Source of the DNA: Duganella alba
GTDB lineage: Bacteria > Pseudomonadota > Gammaproteobacteria > Burkholderiales > Burkholderiaceae_D
NCBI RefSeq assembly: GCF_009674495.1
Contig: NZ_WKJN01000035.1
Span: 1-58,399 of the forward strand
Reading direction: 5' to 3'
Length of the DNA stretch: 58,399 nt
Shown here: one piece after another, positions 25,822 to 34,395 of the stretch
How the letters are laid out: every line of letters starts with the position of its first letter
Numbering within the stretch: position 1 is the stretch's first letter
Notes under the pieces: model-generated
The model's input: only the letters and a program-made list of their open reading frames with translations
What the model was told of the DNA's origin: nothing
Database searches by the model: none
Program-made: the position numbers and the translations under genes

Positions 25822-27273
25822 ATGGCGCTCGCCACTAAATGCCCCCACTGCAACACGGTATTTCGGGTCGCTCATGACCAGTTGAAATTACGTGGGGGCA
25901 TAGTGCGCTGTGGCTCCTGCAATGAAGTCTTCGATGGCAACGCGGCCCTGCTGGAGCCGCTGACGCCACCGCCTGTTGTCCTTCCCGAACCAACGCCCCT
26001 CGACCAGAAAATGGCCGCGCTCGACACGCGCGCCGCCGAAGTGCTGGCCGTCGAGGAAGCCGAGCCGGTGCTGGAGCTCGGCGAGCCGGAAGCGCCGGAA
26101 CCAGCGCCCGAGCCGCCGCCGCCCGTCCTGGAGATGGACGACGAAGCGGCTGACGTGCCCGCGCCCGAGCCGTTCCCGCTGCCCGCCGAACCAGCCGCGC
26201 TGCCGGCCGACACGGACGCCCTGTTCGACCTCGATCTGGACATGGAATCCGAACCGGACCTGGAAGCCAGCATCGATCCCGAACTGGCGCCGCAGCCGGC
26301 ACTGGAAGAACTGAACGTCGAACACCTCAGCGACGACGAACTCGAAGCCGCGCTGGAAGCCGAACTGGCCGTCATGGAGCAGTCGCTGGCCGACGCGCCG
26401 CACGAAGCCGACGACAGCGCCCCGTCCGACGGCCGCCGCGAACCGACCTGGGATGATCCGGAACCGGACGAACCGCAAGCCGGCGCCGGTCCGGCGCTCG
26501 AGCGCGCCTTTGCCGCCGCCGACGACGCCATCTTCTCCGCCGACGCGGAACCCGACACGCCGCCCGCGCCTGAAGCCCGCCCGCTGCGCGACGACGAACT
26601 CGATGAAGCCGATGAAGAGGCGCTGATCCAGCTCTCCAGCGCCGGCCTGGCGCAAGCCGAAGCCGTCCGCGCCCCGGTCCTGCTGCACACGCCCAGCGCC
26701 GAAGCACCGGAGCCGCCGGCGGCGCCGGAAGAAGAACACGACGAATCGCCCGAGGAACCAGGCTTCGTCAAACGCGACCGCCAGCGCCAGAAATACGGCA
26801 AGGCCGCCACCATCGCCATGAGCCTCGGCTCGGTGCTGCTGGTCGCCGCCCTGCTCGGCCAGGCCGTCACCACCTTCCGCAACACGCTGGCCGCCGCCAT
26901 GCCGCCGCTGAAACCGGCGCTGACCGCCGCCTGCAATGCGCTCGGCTGCAAGATCGAACTGCCGACGCAGATCGACGACCTGATGATCGAACAGGGCGAA
27001 CTGCAAACCCTGAGCGACACCGCGTTCTCCTTCACCACGCTGCTGCGCAACCAGAGCGCCACCGCGCAATCATGGCCATCGATCGAGCTGACGCTGGACG
27101 ACGCCAACGACAAACGCATCCTGCGCCGCGTGTTCACGCCGCGCGACTATCTGAGCGCCGACATCGCGCTGGACAAAGGATTTGCCCCGCACACCGAACA
27201 AGCCGTTAAACTCTACTTTGAACTTCACGATCTGAAAGCATCCGGCTATCACATCGCCGTCTTCTACCCTTAA
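25822..27273 (+). CDS. DUF3426 zinc-ribbon membrane protein
   Basis: A 483-residue protein starting with an MJ0042-type zinc ribbon (Cys7, Cys10, Cys30, Cys33: KCPHCNTVFR and RCGSCNEVFDG). A long acidic, Pro/Ala-rich linker runs from about residue 45 to 325, with low complexity. A single membrane helix follows at about 330-350, then a periplasmic DUF3426 domain (about 355-483) with two cysteines in ACNALGCKIELP. Function is unknown; members often follow prmA in beta-proteobacteria, as here. The linker gives long spurious antisense frames. Co-transcribed with prmA (9-base gap). Confidence 0.85.
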   Translation: MALATKCPHCNTVFRVAHDQLKLRGGIVRCGSCNEVFDGNAALLEPLTPPPVVLPEPTPLDQKMAALDTRAAEVLAVEEAEPVLELGEPEAPEPAPEPPPPVLEMDDEAADVPAPEPFPLPAEPAALPADTDALFDLDLDMESEPDLEASIDPELAPQPALEELNVEHLSDDELEAALEAELAVMEQSLADAPHEADDSAPSDGRREPTWDDPEPDEPQAGAGPALERAFAAADDAIFSADAEPDTPPAPEARPLRDDELDEADEEALIQLSSAGLAQAEAVRAPVLLHTPSAEAPEPPAAPEEEHDESPEEPGFVKRDRQRQKYGKAATIAMSLGSVLLVAALLGQAVTTFRNTLAAAMPPLKPALTAACNALGCKIELPTQIDDLMIEQGELQTLSDTAFSFTTLLRNQSATAQSWPSIELTLDDANDKRILRRVFTPRDYLSADIALDKGFAPHTEQAVKLYFELHDLKASGYHIAVFYP

Positions 27274-27282
27274 AGACCTATC

Positions 27283-28221
27283 ATGACCCAGACCTCTTTG
27301 ATTTGCGGCTCGATCGCCATCGACACCATCCTGCAATTCCCCAACCGCTTCGACAGCATCCTGCTGCCGGACCAGCTGCACAAGGTGAACGTATCGTTCC
27401 TGGCGCCGACCATGCGCACGGAGTTCGGCGGCTGCGCGCCGAACATCGCCTACAACCTGCTGATGCTGGGCGGCGCGCCGCGCATCGTCGGCGTGATGGG
27501 CCAGGACAATGCCGCCTACATGGCGCGCTTCGGCAAACTGGGTCTGGCCACCGACAACATCCTGATCAAGGAAGACGCCTACAACGCCCAGTGCTTCGTC
27601 ACCGCCGACCAGGATAACAACCAGATCAACGCCTTCCACCCGGGCGCCATGTCCTACGCCCACGAGAACGACGTCGCCAAGGCCGGTCCTGCGCGCATCG
27701 CCATCATCTCGCCGGACGGCCACCTGGGCATGCAGAAGCACGCCGCCGACCTGGCCAAATTGGAGATCCCGTTCATCTTCGACCCGGGCCAGCAGCTGCC
27801 GATGTTCAATGGCGCGGAGCTGATCGATTTCATCGACAAAGCCACCTACGTCACCACCAACGATTATGAAATCGAGCTGCTGACCGAGCGCACCGGCCTG
27901 ACGCAGGCGGACATCGCCAGCCGCGTCGAAGCGCTGATCATCACCCGTGGCGAACAGGGTTCGGAGATTTACACCAAGGGCCAGCGCATCGAGATCCCGG
28001 CGGTGCCGGTGGCGGAAGCGCTGGATCCGACCGGTTGCGGCGATGCGTATCGCGCCGGCCTGCTGTTCGGCATCACCAATGGCTGGAGCTGGGAGACCAC
28101 CGGCCGCCTGGCCAGCCTGCTGGGCGCGATCAAGATCGCCCACAAGGGTGCGCAGAACCACCGCTTCACCGCCGCCGAGATCGCGGACAAGTTCGAAGCA
28201 GCCTTCGGCTACCGCTTCTAA
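27283..28221 (+). CDS. PfkB-family carbohydrate/adenosine kinase
   Basis: A 312-residue ribokinase-fold kinase. The N-terminal glycine pair motif appears as FGGCAPNIAYNLLMLGG, and the C-terminal PfkB signature LDPTGCGDAYRAGLLFG carries the catalytic Asp and the anion hole. NRFDSILLPDQLHKVNVSF contacts the sugar in related enzymes. Adenosine kinase is one plausible assignment in this family; ribokinase-like specificity cannot be excluded. It ends the prmA-DUF3426-pfkB run and is followed by a strong terminator. Confidence 0.88.
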   Translation: MTQTSLICGSIAIDTILQFPNRFDSILLPDQLHKVNVSFLAPTMRTEFGGCAPNIAYNLLMLGGAPRIVGVMGQDNAAYMARFGKLGLATDNILIKEDAYNAQCFVTADQDNNQINAFHPGAMSYAHENDVAKAGPARIAIISPDGHLGMQKHAADLAKLEIPFIFDPGQQLPMFNGAELIDFIDKATYVTTNDYEIELLTERTGLTQADIASRVEALIITRGEQGSEIYTKGQRIEIPAVPVAEALDPTGCGDAYRAGLLFGITNGWSWETTGRLASLLGAIKIAHKGAQNHRFTAAEIADKFEAAFGYRF

Positions 28222-28277
28222 AAAAAACCCTGTGTGCTGCGGCGCTCAAGATCGCCGCATGGCCACAGGGCTTTTTT
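28222..28277. terminator. Bidirectional terminator between pfkB-like and yggT genes
   Basis: An A-run, then CCCTGTG (28228-28234) pairing with CACAGGG (28264-28270) and an inner GCGGCG/CGCCGC stem, then CTTTTTTATT. A-run and T-run on the two sides suit both convergent transcripts. Confidence 0.85.
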
Positions 28278-28278
28278 A

Positions 28279-28812
28279 TTACCTGGCGCTGAACGCCACG
28301 CCAAGCAGGAGCTGCGCGATCTGCAGCAGGATCAGCGCCACCAGCAGCGACAGATCCAGATTCCCCACCAGCGGCACCACGCGGCGGATCGGCCGCAGCA
28401 GCGGCTCGTTGAGCGCGCGCACAAAGGGCGCCAGCGGCGCATGCGGGTTGACCCAGCTGAAGATCGCCTCGATCACCAGCAGCGCCATGAAACCGTACAG
28501 TATCCATTCCAGGAAGCGCTGGCAGGCCGCCAGCAGCACCAGTTGCGCCGGCCAGCCGGCCAGGAACAGCACCGAGGTGGCCACCAGCACGATCAGGAAG
28601 GCGCCAATCAGGCTGGCCCAGTCATAGCCGCCGACGCCCGGCACGATGCGGCGCAGGGGGCGCACCAGCCAGTCCGACAATTGGAAAGTGAACTGCGCCA
28701 CCGACGATGGCGGTCGGACGCGGATCGCCTGCATCCAGAAACGCAGCAGCAAGGCCCCGCCCAACAGCACGGCGATGGCGTCGACAATCAACTTGATAAT
28801 ACTAATCAGCAC
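28279..28812 (-). CDS. YggT-family membrane protein
   Basis: A 177-residue protein with two YggT repeats, each of two membrane helices: LISIIKLIVDAIAVLLGGALLL and a following helix, then the LVRPLRRIVPG motif, and again LNEPLLRPIRRVVPLVGN near residue 133. The repeated PLRRIVP motif is diagnostic. Role is not settled; in some bacteria the family is tied to osmotic tolerance, cell division or membrane-protein assembly. It follows the histone-like gene on the same strand but a terminator separates them. Confidence 0.9.
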   Translation of the reverse strand: MLISIIKLIVDAIAVLLGGALLLRFWMQAIRVRPPSSVAQFTFQLSDWLVRPLRRIVPGVGGYDWASLIGAFLIVLVATSVLFLAGWPAQLVLLAACQRFLEWILYGFMALLVIEAIFSWVNPHAPLAPFVRALNEPLLRPIRRVVPLVGNLDLSLLVALILLQIAQLLLGVAFSAR

Positions 28813-28825
28813 GGAACCCCTCCAA

Positions 28826-28862
28826 TAAAAAAGCCGCTGTGTGATTGTCTCACACAGCGGCC
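28826..28862 (-). terminator. Terminator of the histone H1-like gene
   Basis: GCCGCTGTGTGA (28833-28844) pairs perfectly with TCACACAGCGGC (28850-28861) around a 5-base loop, and the minus-strand transcript continues into a T-rich run (28826-28832). A clear rho-independent terminator. Confidence 0.9.
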
Positions 28863-28892
28863 ATTTGCCTCAGCGGCGCCTAAGCGATGAGC

Positions 28893-29843
28893 TTAGGATG
28901 GGCGCGTGCTGGTCGGGAACGGCCATGCGGCGGCCGGTGCCAGTACGGTTTTAGCTGCTGGCGCGGCGGCCGGCACTGCAGGAGCTGCTGCTGGTTTAGC
29001 GGCTTCCTTTTTTGGCGCAGCTTTTTTCGGCGCAGCTTTTTTCACTGCTGGCGCAGCAGCTACCGGAGCAGCGACTGGTGCCGGAGCGGCTGGCTTGGCT
29101 GCTGGTTTAGCTGCTGGTTTAGCTGCTTTCGCGGCTGGCTTGGCAGCTGGTTTAGCTGCCTTAACCGGCTTTTTTGCTGCTGGCTTAGCCGCTACCTTTG
29201 CAGCCGGTTTGGCTGCTGCTTTTACTGCTGGTTTTTTGGCGACAGCTTTTTTAGCTGCTGGTTTCGCTGCTGGTTTAGCGGCTACTTTTTTGGCGGCTGG
29301 TTTAGCGGCGGCTTTGGCGACCACTTTTTTAGCTGCTGGCTTGGCTGCTACTTTTTTCGCTGCTGGTTTGGCGGCGACTTTTTTAGCTGCTGGTTTAGCG
29401 GCTGCTTTGGCGACGACTTTCTTCGCTGCTGGCTTGGCTGCTACTTTTTTAGCTGCTGGCTTGGCGGCGACTTTCTTCGCTGCTGGTTTCGCTGCTGCCT
29501 TGGCGACGACTTTTTTCGCTGCTGGTTTAGCGGCTACTTTTTTCGCTGCTGGCTTGGCTGCTACTTTGGCGACGACTTTTTTCGCTGCTGGTTTGGCGGC
29601 TACTTTTTTCGCTGCTGGTTTAGCTGCTGGCTTGGCGGCGGCTTTTTTCACAGCTGGTTTGGCTGCTGGTTTAGCGGCAGCTTTTTTCACTGCTGGTTTG
29701 GCAGCTGGCTTGGCAGCGGCTTTTTTCACAGCTGGTTTAGCAGCAGCTTTCACTGCTGGCTTGGCGGCAGCTTTAGCGGCTGCTGGTTTTTTTGCTGGTG
29801 CGGCAGCTTTCTTAGCTGCTGGTTTCTTTGCGGCGGTAGCCAT
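28893..29843 (-). CDS. Histone H1-like, Lys/Ala/Pro-repeat nucleoid protein
   Basis: A 316-residue, extremely basic, low-complexity protein of the bacterial histone H1/HctB type, expected to bind and compact DNA. It starts MATAAKKPAAKKAAAPAKKP after GGAGAA and consists almost wholly of AAKPAAKK-type pentads, with a longer period of KPAAKKVAAKPAAKKVVAK in the middle. A less regular C-terminus ends WPFPTSTRPS. Repeat number in such genes varies between strains. The SWIB protein at 48.9 kb has an almost identical first 45 residues. A 357-residue plus-strand frame opposite is an artefact of the repeat. Confidence 0.9.
   Translation of the reverse strand: MATAAKKPAAKKAAAPAKKPAAAKAAAKPAVKAAAKPAVKKAAAKPAAKPAVKKAAAKPAAKPAVKKAAAKPAAKPAAKKVAAKPAAKKVVAKVAAKPAAKKVAAKPAAKKVVAKAAAKPAAKKVAAKPAAKKVAAKPAAKKVVAKAAAKPAAKKVAAKPAAKKVAAKPAAKKVVAKAAAKPAAKKVAAKPAAKPAAKKAVAKKPAVKAAAKPAAKVAAKPAAKKPVKAAKPAAKPAAKAAKPAAKPAAKPAAPAPVAAPVAAAPAVKKAAPKKAAPKKEAAKPAAAPAVPAAAPAAKTVLAPAAAWPFPTSTRPS
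29090..29830. repeat. Short tandem coding repeats in the histone-like gene
   Basis: DNA-level repeats encode KPAAKK/AAKPA units; the plus strand repeats TTTTTTCGCTGCTGGTTT-like blocks separated by GGCGACGAC. The units vary at synonymous sites, so they are old as well as possibly slippage-prone. This may allow length change by recombination. Confidence 0.8.
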
Positions 29844-30771
29844 GTTTAGTTCTCCTTCATCGGGGATGGGAAAAAATTCATTACAAGATTTAAACCCGTC
29901 CGACCCGGGATTGGGCCAGGCGAATTATTCATCGGCGCAAACTAAAGCGGTTTGCGCTAATGAATTCGGCACTAGCTGAACTGCTGCATCTCCTCACAAG
30001 TGCAGCGCTTCAGCCATCGATCCACCCGCTCTCCATAGCTGGAGCAGCGTGCGGATACAAATCTTGTCGCGACGTTTTGCGGTGGTCCGGGCGTGTGTTC
30101 AGCTCCTGGAACCTGCGTCGCAGCCACGTCGCGGTTTTCGTTTTCAAACAAAAAACCGCCCGGCCTGAATTGAATCAGGCAAGACGGTTGAGCAAAAACG
30201 ACGTGGTCTTGTGCATATGTGTGAATCAGTATCCTGTGTTGCGATCATCACTGCGCGGCGCGTCGTCCAAAAAAATTCGACGCACTTTTTAAATCACGCA
30301 TTTTCAATTTCGTAAAGTACACGAAAACCTTGTCGGTGCGCAACCGGCACGTTAGGTATTCGCGCGCTTTTTTTCCGACTTAAGCTCGCCAACTCACATA
30401 CACGTGCCGCTTCAACCTGCTCGTTTGCGTCGCCGCGCTCACTTCACGCGCGCTCAATCGGGTTCGGGAAGTGCCGCGCGCCGCGCGCTGAAAATTCGCA
30501 CTTCAAAGTAAGCCTTATGCCGCCTGGGTTTCCTCGATGTCGCCGTCACCGGCTTGAAAAACGCATCACCCGCTTCCGAATCCGAGAGCGCTTGCGCTGC
30601 ATCTGCGCGTCGCCACCACACTCTGTTTTTAATTCGTCGCGATTATGAGACAGAGTAAGACGAATAGCAAGCGGAATACAGCGGTGCGCCGCAGCGGCGC
30701 TGCGTTTTAGAGGAGGTGATCGAACGCGCGCGGCGCAAAAAACGCGGCGCGCGTGACGATGTAAATCGGCG
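29844..30771. other. 928-base gene-free region with hairpins
   Basis: No convincing gene was found. On the side of the histone-like gene there are two hairpins that would lie in its mRNA leader: GCGCAAAC/GTTTGCGC (29935-29957) and an imperfect 14-bp stem at 29975-30014 (12 of 14 pairs). A terminator-like hairpin for minus-strand transcription lies at 30150-30188. The part 30240-30400 is AT-richer. 30724-30753 is a GC-rich near-palindrome. Only very short frames exist; none is recognised. A small RNA upstream of the terminator is possible. Confidence 0.6.
30150..30188 (-). terminator. Orphan terminator-like hairpin
   Basis: On the minus strand GCCTGA/TCAGGC (30163-30168 with 30175-30180) forms an inner stem, ACCG/CGGT an outer one, and a run of six T follows. 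No gene precedes it on this strand until the MarR remnant about 580 bases away, so it may end a small RNA or a leader transcript. Confidence 0.5.
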
Positions 30772-31127
30772 TTAAGGCATGCCGCGACAGGCGGCGTTTG
30801 AAATGCGGCGGTGCTGCTCGGCGTCTTCCGACTTCCGGCTGGCCATCCATTCGTCCATGCTCGAAGCCATCCGTTTGAGCAGGTGCGCCAAGTCGCGGCG
30901 CTTGGCGTTGGTCCAGTCGGCCATCAGTTCGCCGACCAGTTCCTCGCGCATGCGGTCGACGGCGTCGGCCATCTCGCGCACCACCAGACCGGGTTCGTCG
31001 AGGTGGGTGACCTGACGGCTGACGGTGGTGCAGTCGCGGCCGACCACGCCGATCGGACCACGGCGGTCGATGCGCACCAGCAGACGAAGCAGCGCGCGTT
31101 CAGCGTCATGGTCATCTCGGATATCGG
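30772..31127 (-). pseudogene. MarR-family regulator remnant
   Basis: The frame reads ERALLRLLVRIDRRGPIGVV, then GRDCTTVSRQVTHLDEPGLV, then MADAVDRMREELVGELMADW, which is the MarR winged-helix order. About 12 codons are missing before GRDC (end of helix 2), about 20 or more codons of the wing and linker are missing after LVVRE, and the N-terminus is absent because the frame runs into the oxygenase remnant. The deletions keep frame, so an ORF persists, but a functional wHTH is unlikely. It lies divergent to the FAD monooxygenase remnant, probably its former target. Confidence 0.7.
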
Positions 31128-32082
31128 GGCGCGACCGGCCTGACCTTGCAGCTCGACCTCGCACGCTGGAAATCTTCGAAGCGCTGATGCTGCCCCAGCG
31201 TCTGACCGAAGGCATCCTGCGCGCGCGGCTGGCGGAGCTGGGCCATGCGCCGCGCCACGGTCATGCGCTGTCCGGTTTCGAGCAGGATGACTGCGGAGTC
31301 ACCGCACGTGTGACGACGGCCAAAGCAAGATCGCGCTGCGGGCGCGTTACCTGGTCGGCGCCGATGGCGGCCGCAGTTTTGTCCGCAAGACCCTGGGCAT
31401 AGGCTTCCCCGGCGAATCCTTGGATGCGCGCGCGGTGGTGGCCGACCTGTCGCTCGATGGTCTGACGCGCGACGTGTGGCATCGCTGGGGAAGTGGTGGT
31501 CGGCAGATCAGTCTCTGTCCTTTGCAGGGTACGCAGCTGTTCCAGTTGCAGATGCCGATTCCTTGGGACGCGGAGTTCGACCTGTCGGACGCCGGCCTCG
31601 CCGCCGCCATCGCCACGCGCAGCGGCCGTGACGACATTGTGGTGCGCGCGGTGCACTGGCGCTCCGATTACGCGATGAGCGCCCGGCTAGCAGACCGCTA
31701 TCGAGTGGGCCGCGTGTTCATCGCCGGCGATGCGGCGCACGTGCATCCGCCGACCTGCGGCTACCGCGCATCGGACGCGCCGCTCACCGGCGCCGGCGGC
31801 CAGCCGCTGCGTTTGTTTTCGCTATTGAAATCGGGAGATTGCATCATGCTGCGCTATGAGCCGCGCGATGCGGCGACGCTCACGCCGCGCGCCGGCCTGC
31901 GCATCATCATGGTCGGCGAGCACGCCGAACTGCGCGCCCACGAAGGCCATCTGCGCGACGCCTACAGTTTTGTCCCCGGCGACATCGCCCTGCTCCGCCT
32001 AGACGGCTACCTCGCCGCCCTCCCCCACGACGAGCGCAGTCCCGCGCTGGCGGCTTACTTCGCCGCCCAGTCAGTGCGCTAG
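31108..32082 (+). pseudogene. FAD-dependent aromatic monooxygenase remnant, multiply disrupted
   Basis: Pieces of a PheA/TfdB-type FAD monooxygenase occur in order in three frames. GATGLTLQLDLA (from 31128) is the start of the FAD-binding fold. After a deletion near 31163, TLEIFEALMLPQRLTEGILR and HALSGFEQDD follow in another frame. After a frameshift near 31315, RYLVGADGGRSFVRKTLGI runs on in the third frame to GRVFIAGDAAHVHPPT, the second FAD motif. The segment that normally follows (GGQGLNT...) is missing, and a C-terminal domain continues from CGYRASDAPLTGAGGQ to the stop at 32082. It cannot encode a full enzyme. Original substrate unknown. Confidence 0.75.
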
Positions 32083-33096
32083 CCGGCGGCGCTCCAGACG
32101 CTCGCGCGCCTCCGCGAGCGCGGAGCGCAGCTGCCGTTCCAGCTCGGCCTTGGGCGGCAGCTCGGTCCAGTATTCAGCCACTGTGATGCCATCCTTCTGC
32201 ACCTGCAGCAGCTCGACCTGCTCCCGGCTCGACTCCGCACACAGAATCAAACCAATCGGCGCCTCCTCGCCCGGCTGCCGCTCGTAGCGGTCCAGCCACT
32301 TGAGATAAAGCTCCATCTGCCCCTTATGCGCGGCCTTGAACCGCCCCAGCTTCAACTCGATCGCCACGAGACGCCGCAAGCGTCGATGGAAGAACAGCAG
32401 GTCCAGATAGAAGTCCTCACCATCGATGATCATCCGCTTCTTGCGCTCGACGAATGCAAAGCCTTTGCCCAGCTCCAGGATGAAGGACTTCAATTGCATC
32501 AGGATCGCCGCTTCCAGGTCGGCTTCATCATAGCCCTGGCTAAGGCCGAGAAAGTCCAGAAAGTACGGATCTTTGAAAATCGCCGCCGGCGCGGCATCCG
32601 TCGCGGACGAATCTTCAAGGCCGGATATCTGGCTTCGCTCGTAGCTTTTACGATCAATCTGCCGACGAAGCTCGCGAACGCTCCAGCCTTCCGAGACACT
32701 CCGGTCGGCATAATAATAACGAGCGGCCTCCGCTTTAATTGGTATGAGCTGTAAAAAATGTGTCCAACTCAATTGTCGCATCAGTGATGCGACAATTTCC
32801 AAATTGGAAAATGCCTGCGCAAACTGCACCATGCGGCGGAGATTCTGCACCTCAAAACCTCGGCCAAACTCACGCTCAAGTTTTTGTCCGAGACTGATCA
32901 TTAGCTGCGCGCCGTACCTGGCCCGCTCGCCCGCCAACACTTCCCTGGACAAGCGGGCGCCGACCGCCCAATAAAGCTGGGTCAGCTCGGCGTTGACGCT
33001 GGCGGCCACGCGTTGGCGGCTGGAGGCAATCAGCCCGCGTAATTCCGCGTGCAGAGAGTCGACATCGGATAGCAGCGCTACATCGGATTTATTCAT
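32071..33096 (-). CDS. DUF1016 (YhcG)-family PD-(D/E)XK nuclease
   Basis: A 341-residue protein. ATG 33096 (MNKSDVALLSDVDSLHAELR) follows GGGAGA by 7 bases and is preferred to the longer frame. The N-terminal DUF1016 domain contains LYWAVGARLSREV and LSWTHFLQLIPIK; the C-terminal nuclease has Asp232 in DFYLDLLFFHRRL and Glu247-Lys249 in LVAIELKLG, consistent with a PD-(D/E)XK active site. Family members are often found with restriction or other defence genes, but this copy is alone. Its stop overlaps the 3' end of the convergent oxygenase remnant by 12 bases. Patchy distribution of the family suggests transfer. Confidence 0.88.
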   Translation of the reverse strand: MNKSDVALLSDVDSLHAELRGLIASSRQRVAASVNAELTQLYWAVGARLSREVLAGERARYGAQLMISLGQKLEREFGRGFEVQNLRRMVQFAQAFSNLEIVASLMRQLSWTHFLQLIPIKAEAARYYYADRSVSEGWSVRELRRQIDRKSYERSQISGLEDSSATDAAPAAIFKDPYFLDFLGLSQGYDEADLEAAILMQLKSFILELGKGFAFVERKKRMIIDGEDFYLDLLFFHRRLRRLVAIELKLGRFKAAHKGQMELYLKWLDRYERQPGEEAPIGLILCAESSREQVELLQVQKDGITVAEYWTELPPKAELERQLRSALAEARERLERRRLAH

Positions 33097-33170
33097 GGCA
33101 GTTCTCCCGGTGGATACACCAGAGATCACTCTTACGCTCAGCCGTAAACCCGATATTGATCTGCCCCAAA

Positions 33171-33197
33171 TGAAAAAGCCCCGCAGTGCGGGGCTTT
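33171..33197 (-). terminator. Terminator of the nrdAB operon
   Basis: AAAGCCCCGC (33175-33184) pairs with GCGGGGCTTT (33188-33197) around a 3-base loop; on the minus strand the stem runs into TTTTTCA. It follows the nrdB stop at 33218. Confidence 0.9.
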
Positions 33198-33217
33198 GAG
33201 AAGGGTGCGGCCGGGAG

Positions 33218-34327
33218 TTAGTCCCAGTTCAGCGCGCCGCCGGTCTGGTACTCGATGACGCGGGTTTCGAAGAAGTTGCGTTCTTTCTTCAGGTCGATCA
33301 TCTCGCTCATCCATGGGAATGGATTCTCTTCCTGGTCGAACAGCGTCTCCAGGCCAATCTGCGTGGCGCGGCGGTTGGCGATGAAGCGCAGGTAGCCCTT
33401 GAACATGGTCGCGTTCAGGCCCAGCACGCCGCGTGGCATGGTGTCTTCGGCGTAGGCGTACTCCAGATCCACCGCCTGCAGGAACAGCTGCTTGATCTCT
33501 TCCTTGAACGCAGGCGTCCACAGCAGCGGATTTTCCATCTTGATGGTGTTGATCAGGTCGATACCGAAGTTGCAGTGCATCGATTCGTCGCGCAGGATGT
33601 ACTGGTACTGCTCGGCGGCGCCCATCATCTTGTTCTGACGGCCCAGCGCCAGGATCTGGGTGAAGCCGACGTAGAAGAACAGGCCTTCCATCAGGCAGGC
33701 GAACACGATCAGCGATTTCAGCAGCTTCTGGTCGTTTTCCACGGTGCCGGTGGTGAAGGCCGGATCGGTCAGCGTGTCGATGAACGGGATCAGGAACTCG
33801 TCCTTGTCACGGATCGACTTGACTTCGTTGTAGGCGTTGAAGATTTCCTGCTCGTCCAGGCCCAGCGATTCGACGATGTACTGGTAGGCGTGGGTGTGGA
33901 TCGCTTCCTCGAACGCCTGGCGCAGCAGGTACTGGCGGCACTCCGGCGCCGTGATGTGGCGGTAGGTGCCCAGCACGATGTTGTTGGCGGCCAGCGAGTC
34001 GGCAGTGACGAAGAAGCCCAGGTTGCGCTTCACCAGGCGACGCTCGTCGTCGGTCAGGCCGTTCGGGTTCTTCCACAGCTCGATGTCGCGCTGCATGTTC
34101 ACTTCCTGCGGCATCCAGTGGTTGGCGCAGCCGGCCAGGTATTTGTCCCAGGCCCATTTGTACTTGAACGGCACCAGCTGGTTGACGTCGGTCTTGCCGT
34201 TGATGATGCGCTTGTCGTCGGCGTTGACGCGCAGCGCGACTTGCTCAGCCGTGCCTTCGCTTTCCAGCGCGGCTTGATTGATAGCTTGTTTGGCCGGTGC
34301 GGCCTCTTCGTCCCAGGACAGCGACAT
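33218..34327 (-). CDS. nrdB: Ribonucleoside-diphosphate reductase, beta subunit (class Ia)
   Basis: A 369-residue radical-generating subunit of ribonucleotide reductase. Diiron-site helices are recognisable in QAFEEAIHTHAYQYIVESLG (Glu, His and the likely radical Tyr region) and in ILRDESMHCNFGIDLIN (Glu and His). The C-terminus ends TGGALNWD, the tail that docks on NrdA. It lies 68 bases downstream of nrdA. An N-terminal extension before the ferritin-like core is normal for this group. Confidence 0.97.
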   Translation of the reverse strand: MSLSWDEEAAPAKQAINQAALESEGTAEQVALRVNADDKRIINGKTDVNQLVPFKYKWAWDKYLAGCANHWMPQEVNMQRDIELWKNPNGLTDDERRLVKRNLGFFVTADSLAANNIVLGTYRHITAPECRQYLLRQAFEEAIHTHAYQYIVESLGLDEQEIFNAYNEVKSIRDKDEFLIPFIDTLTDPAFTTGTVENDQKLLKSLIVFACLMEGLFFYVGFTQILALGRQNKMMGAAEQYQYILRDESMHCNFGIDLINTIKMENPLLWTPAFKEEIKQLFLQAVDLEYAYAEDTMPRGVLGLNATMFKGYLRFIANRRATQIGLETLFDQEENPFPWMSEMIDLKKERNFFETRVIEYQTGGALNWD

Positions 34328-34395
34328 GTTTGAATTCCTCTATATATATGTGGTACTGCGCCGTCCCCACTCTGGCGGGGACGGCGCGCTCTGAA

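Noticed and set aside
28906..29979. A 357-codon plus-strand frame rich in Ala, Phe and Gly opposite the histone-like gene
   Set aside because: It is the complement of Lys/Ala repeat codons (AAR and GCN read back as TTY and NGC). The minus-strand gene has a proper ribosome binding site, start and terminator.
29960..30292. A 110-codon plus-strand frame in the gene-free region
   Set aside because: No family features, no ribosome binding site, and it crosses the minus-strand terminator hairpin; composition unlike neighbouring genes.
30709..30725. TTTTAGAGGAGGTGATC resembles the complement of a 16S rRNA 3' end
   Set aside because: The match covers only about 16 bases with gaps and the flanks are not rRNA-like. 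It could be a very strong ribosome binding site, but only a 1-codon ATG frame and a 19-codon GTG frame follow, with bad spacing.
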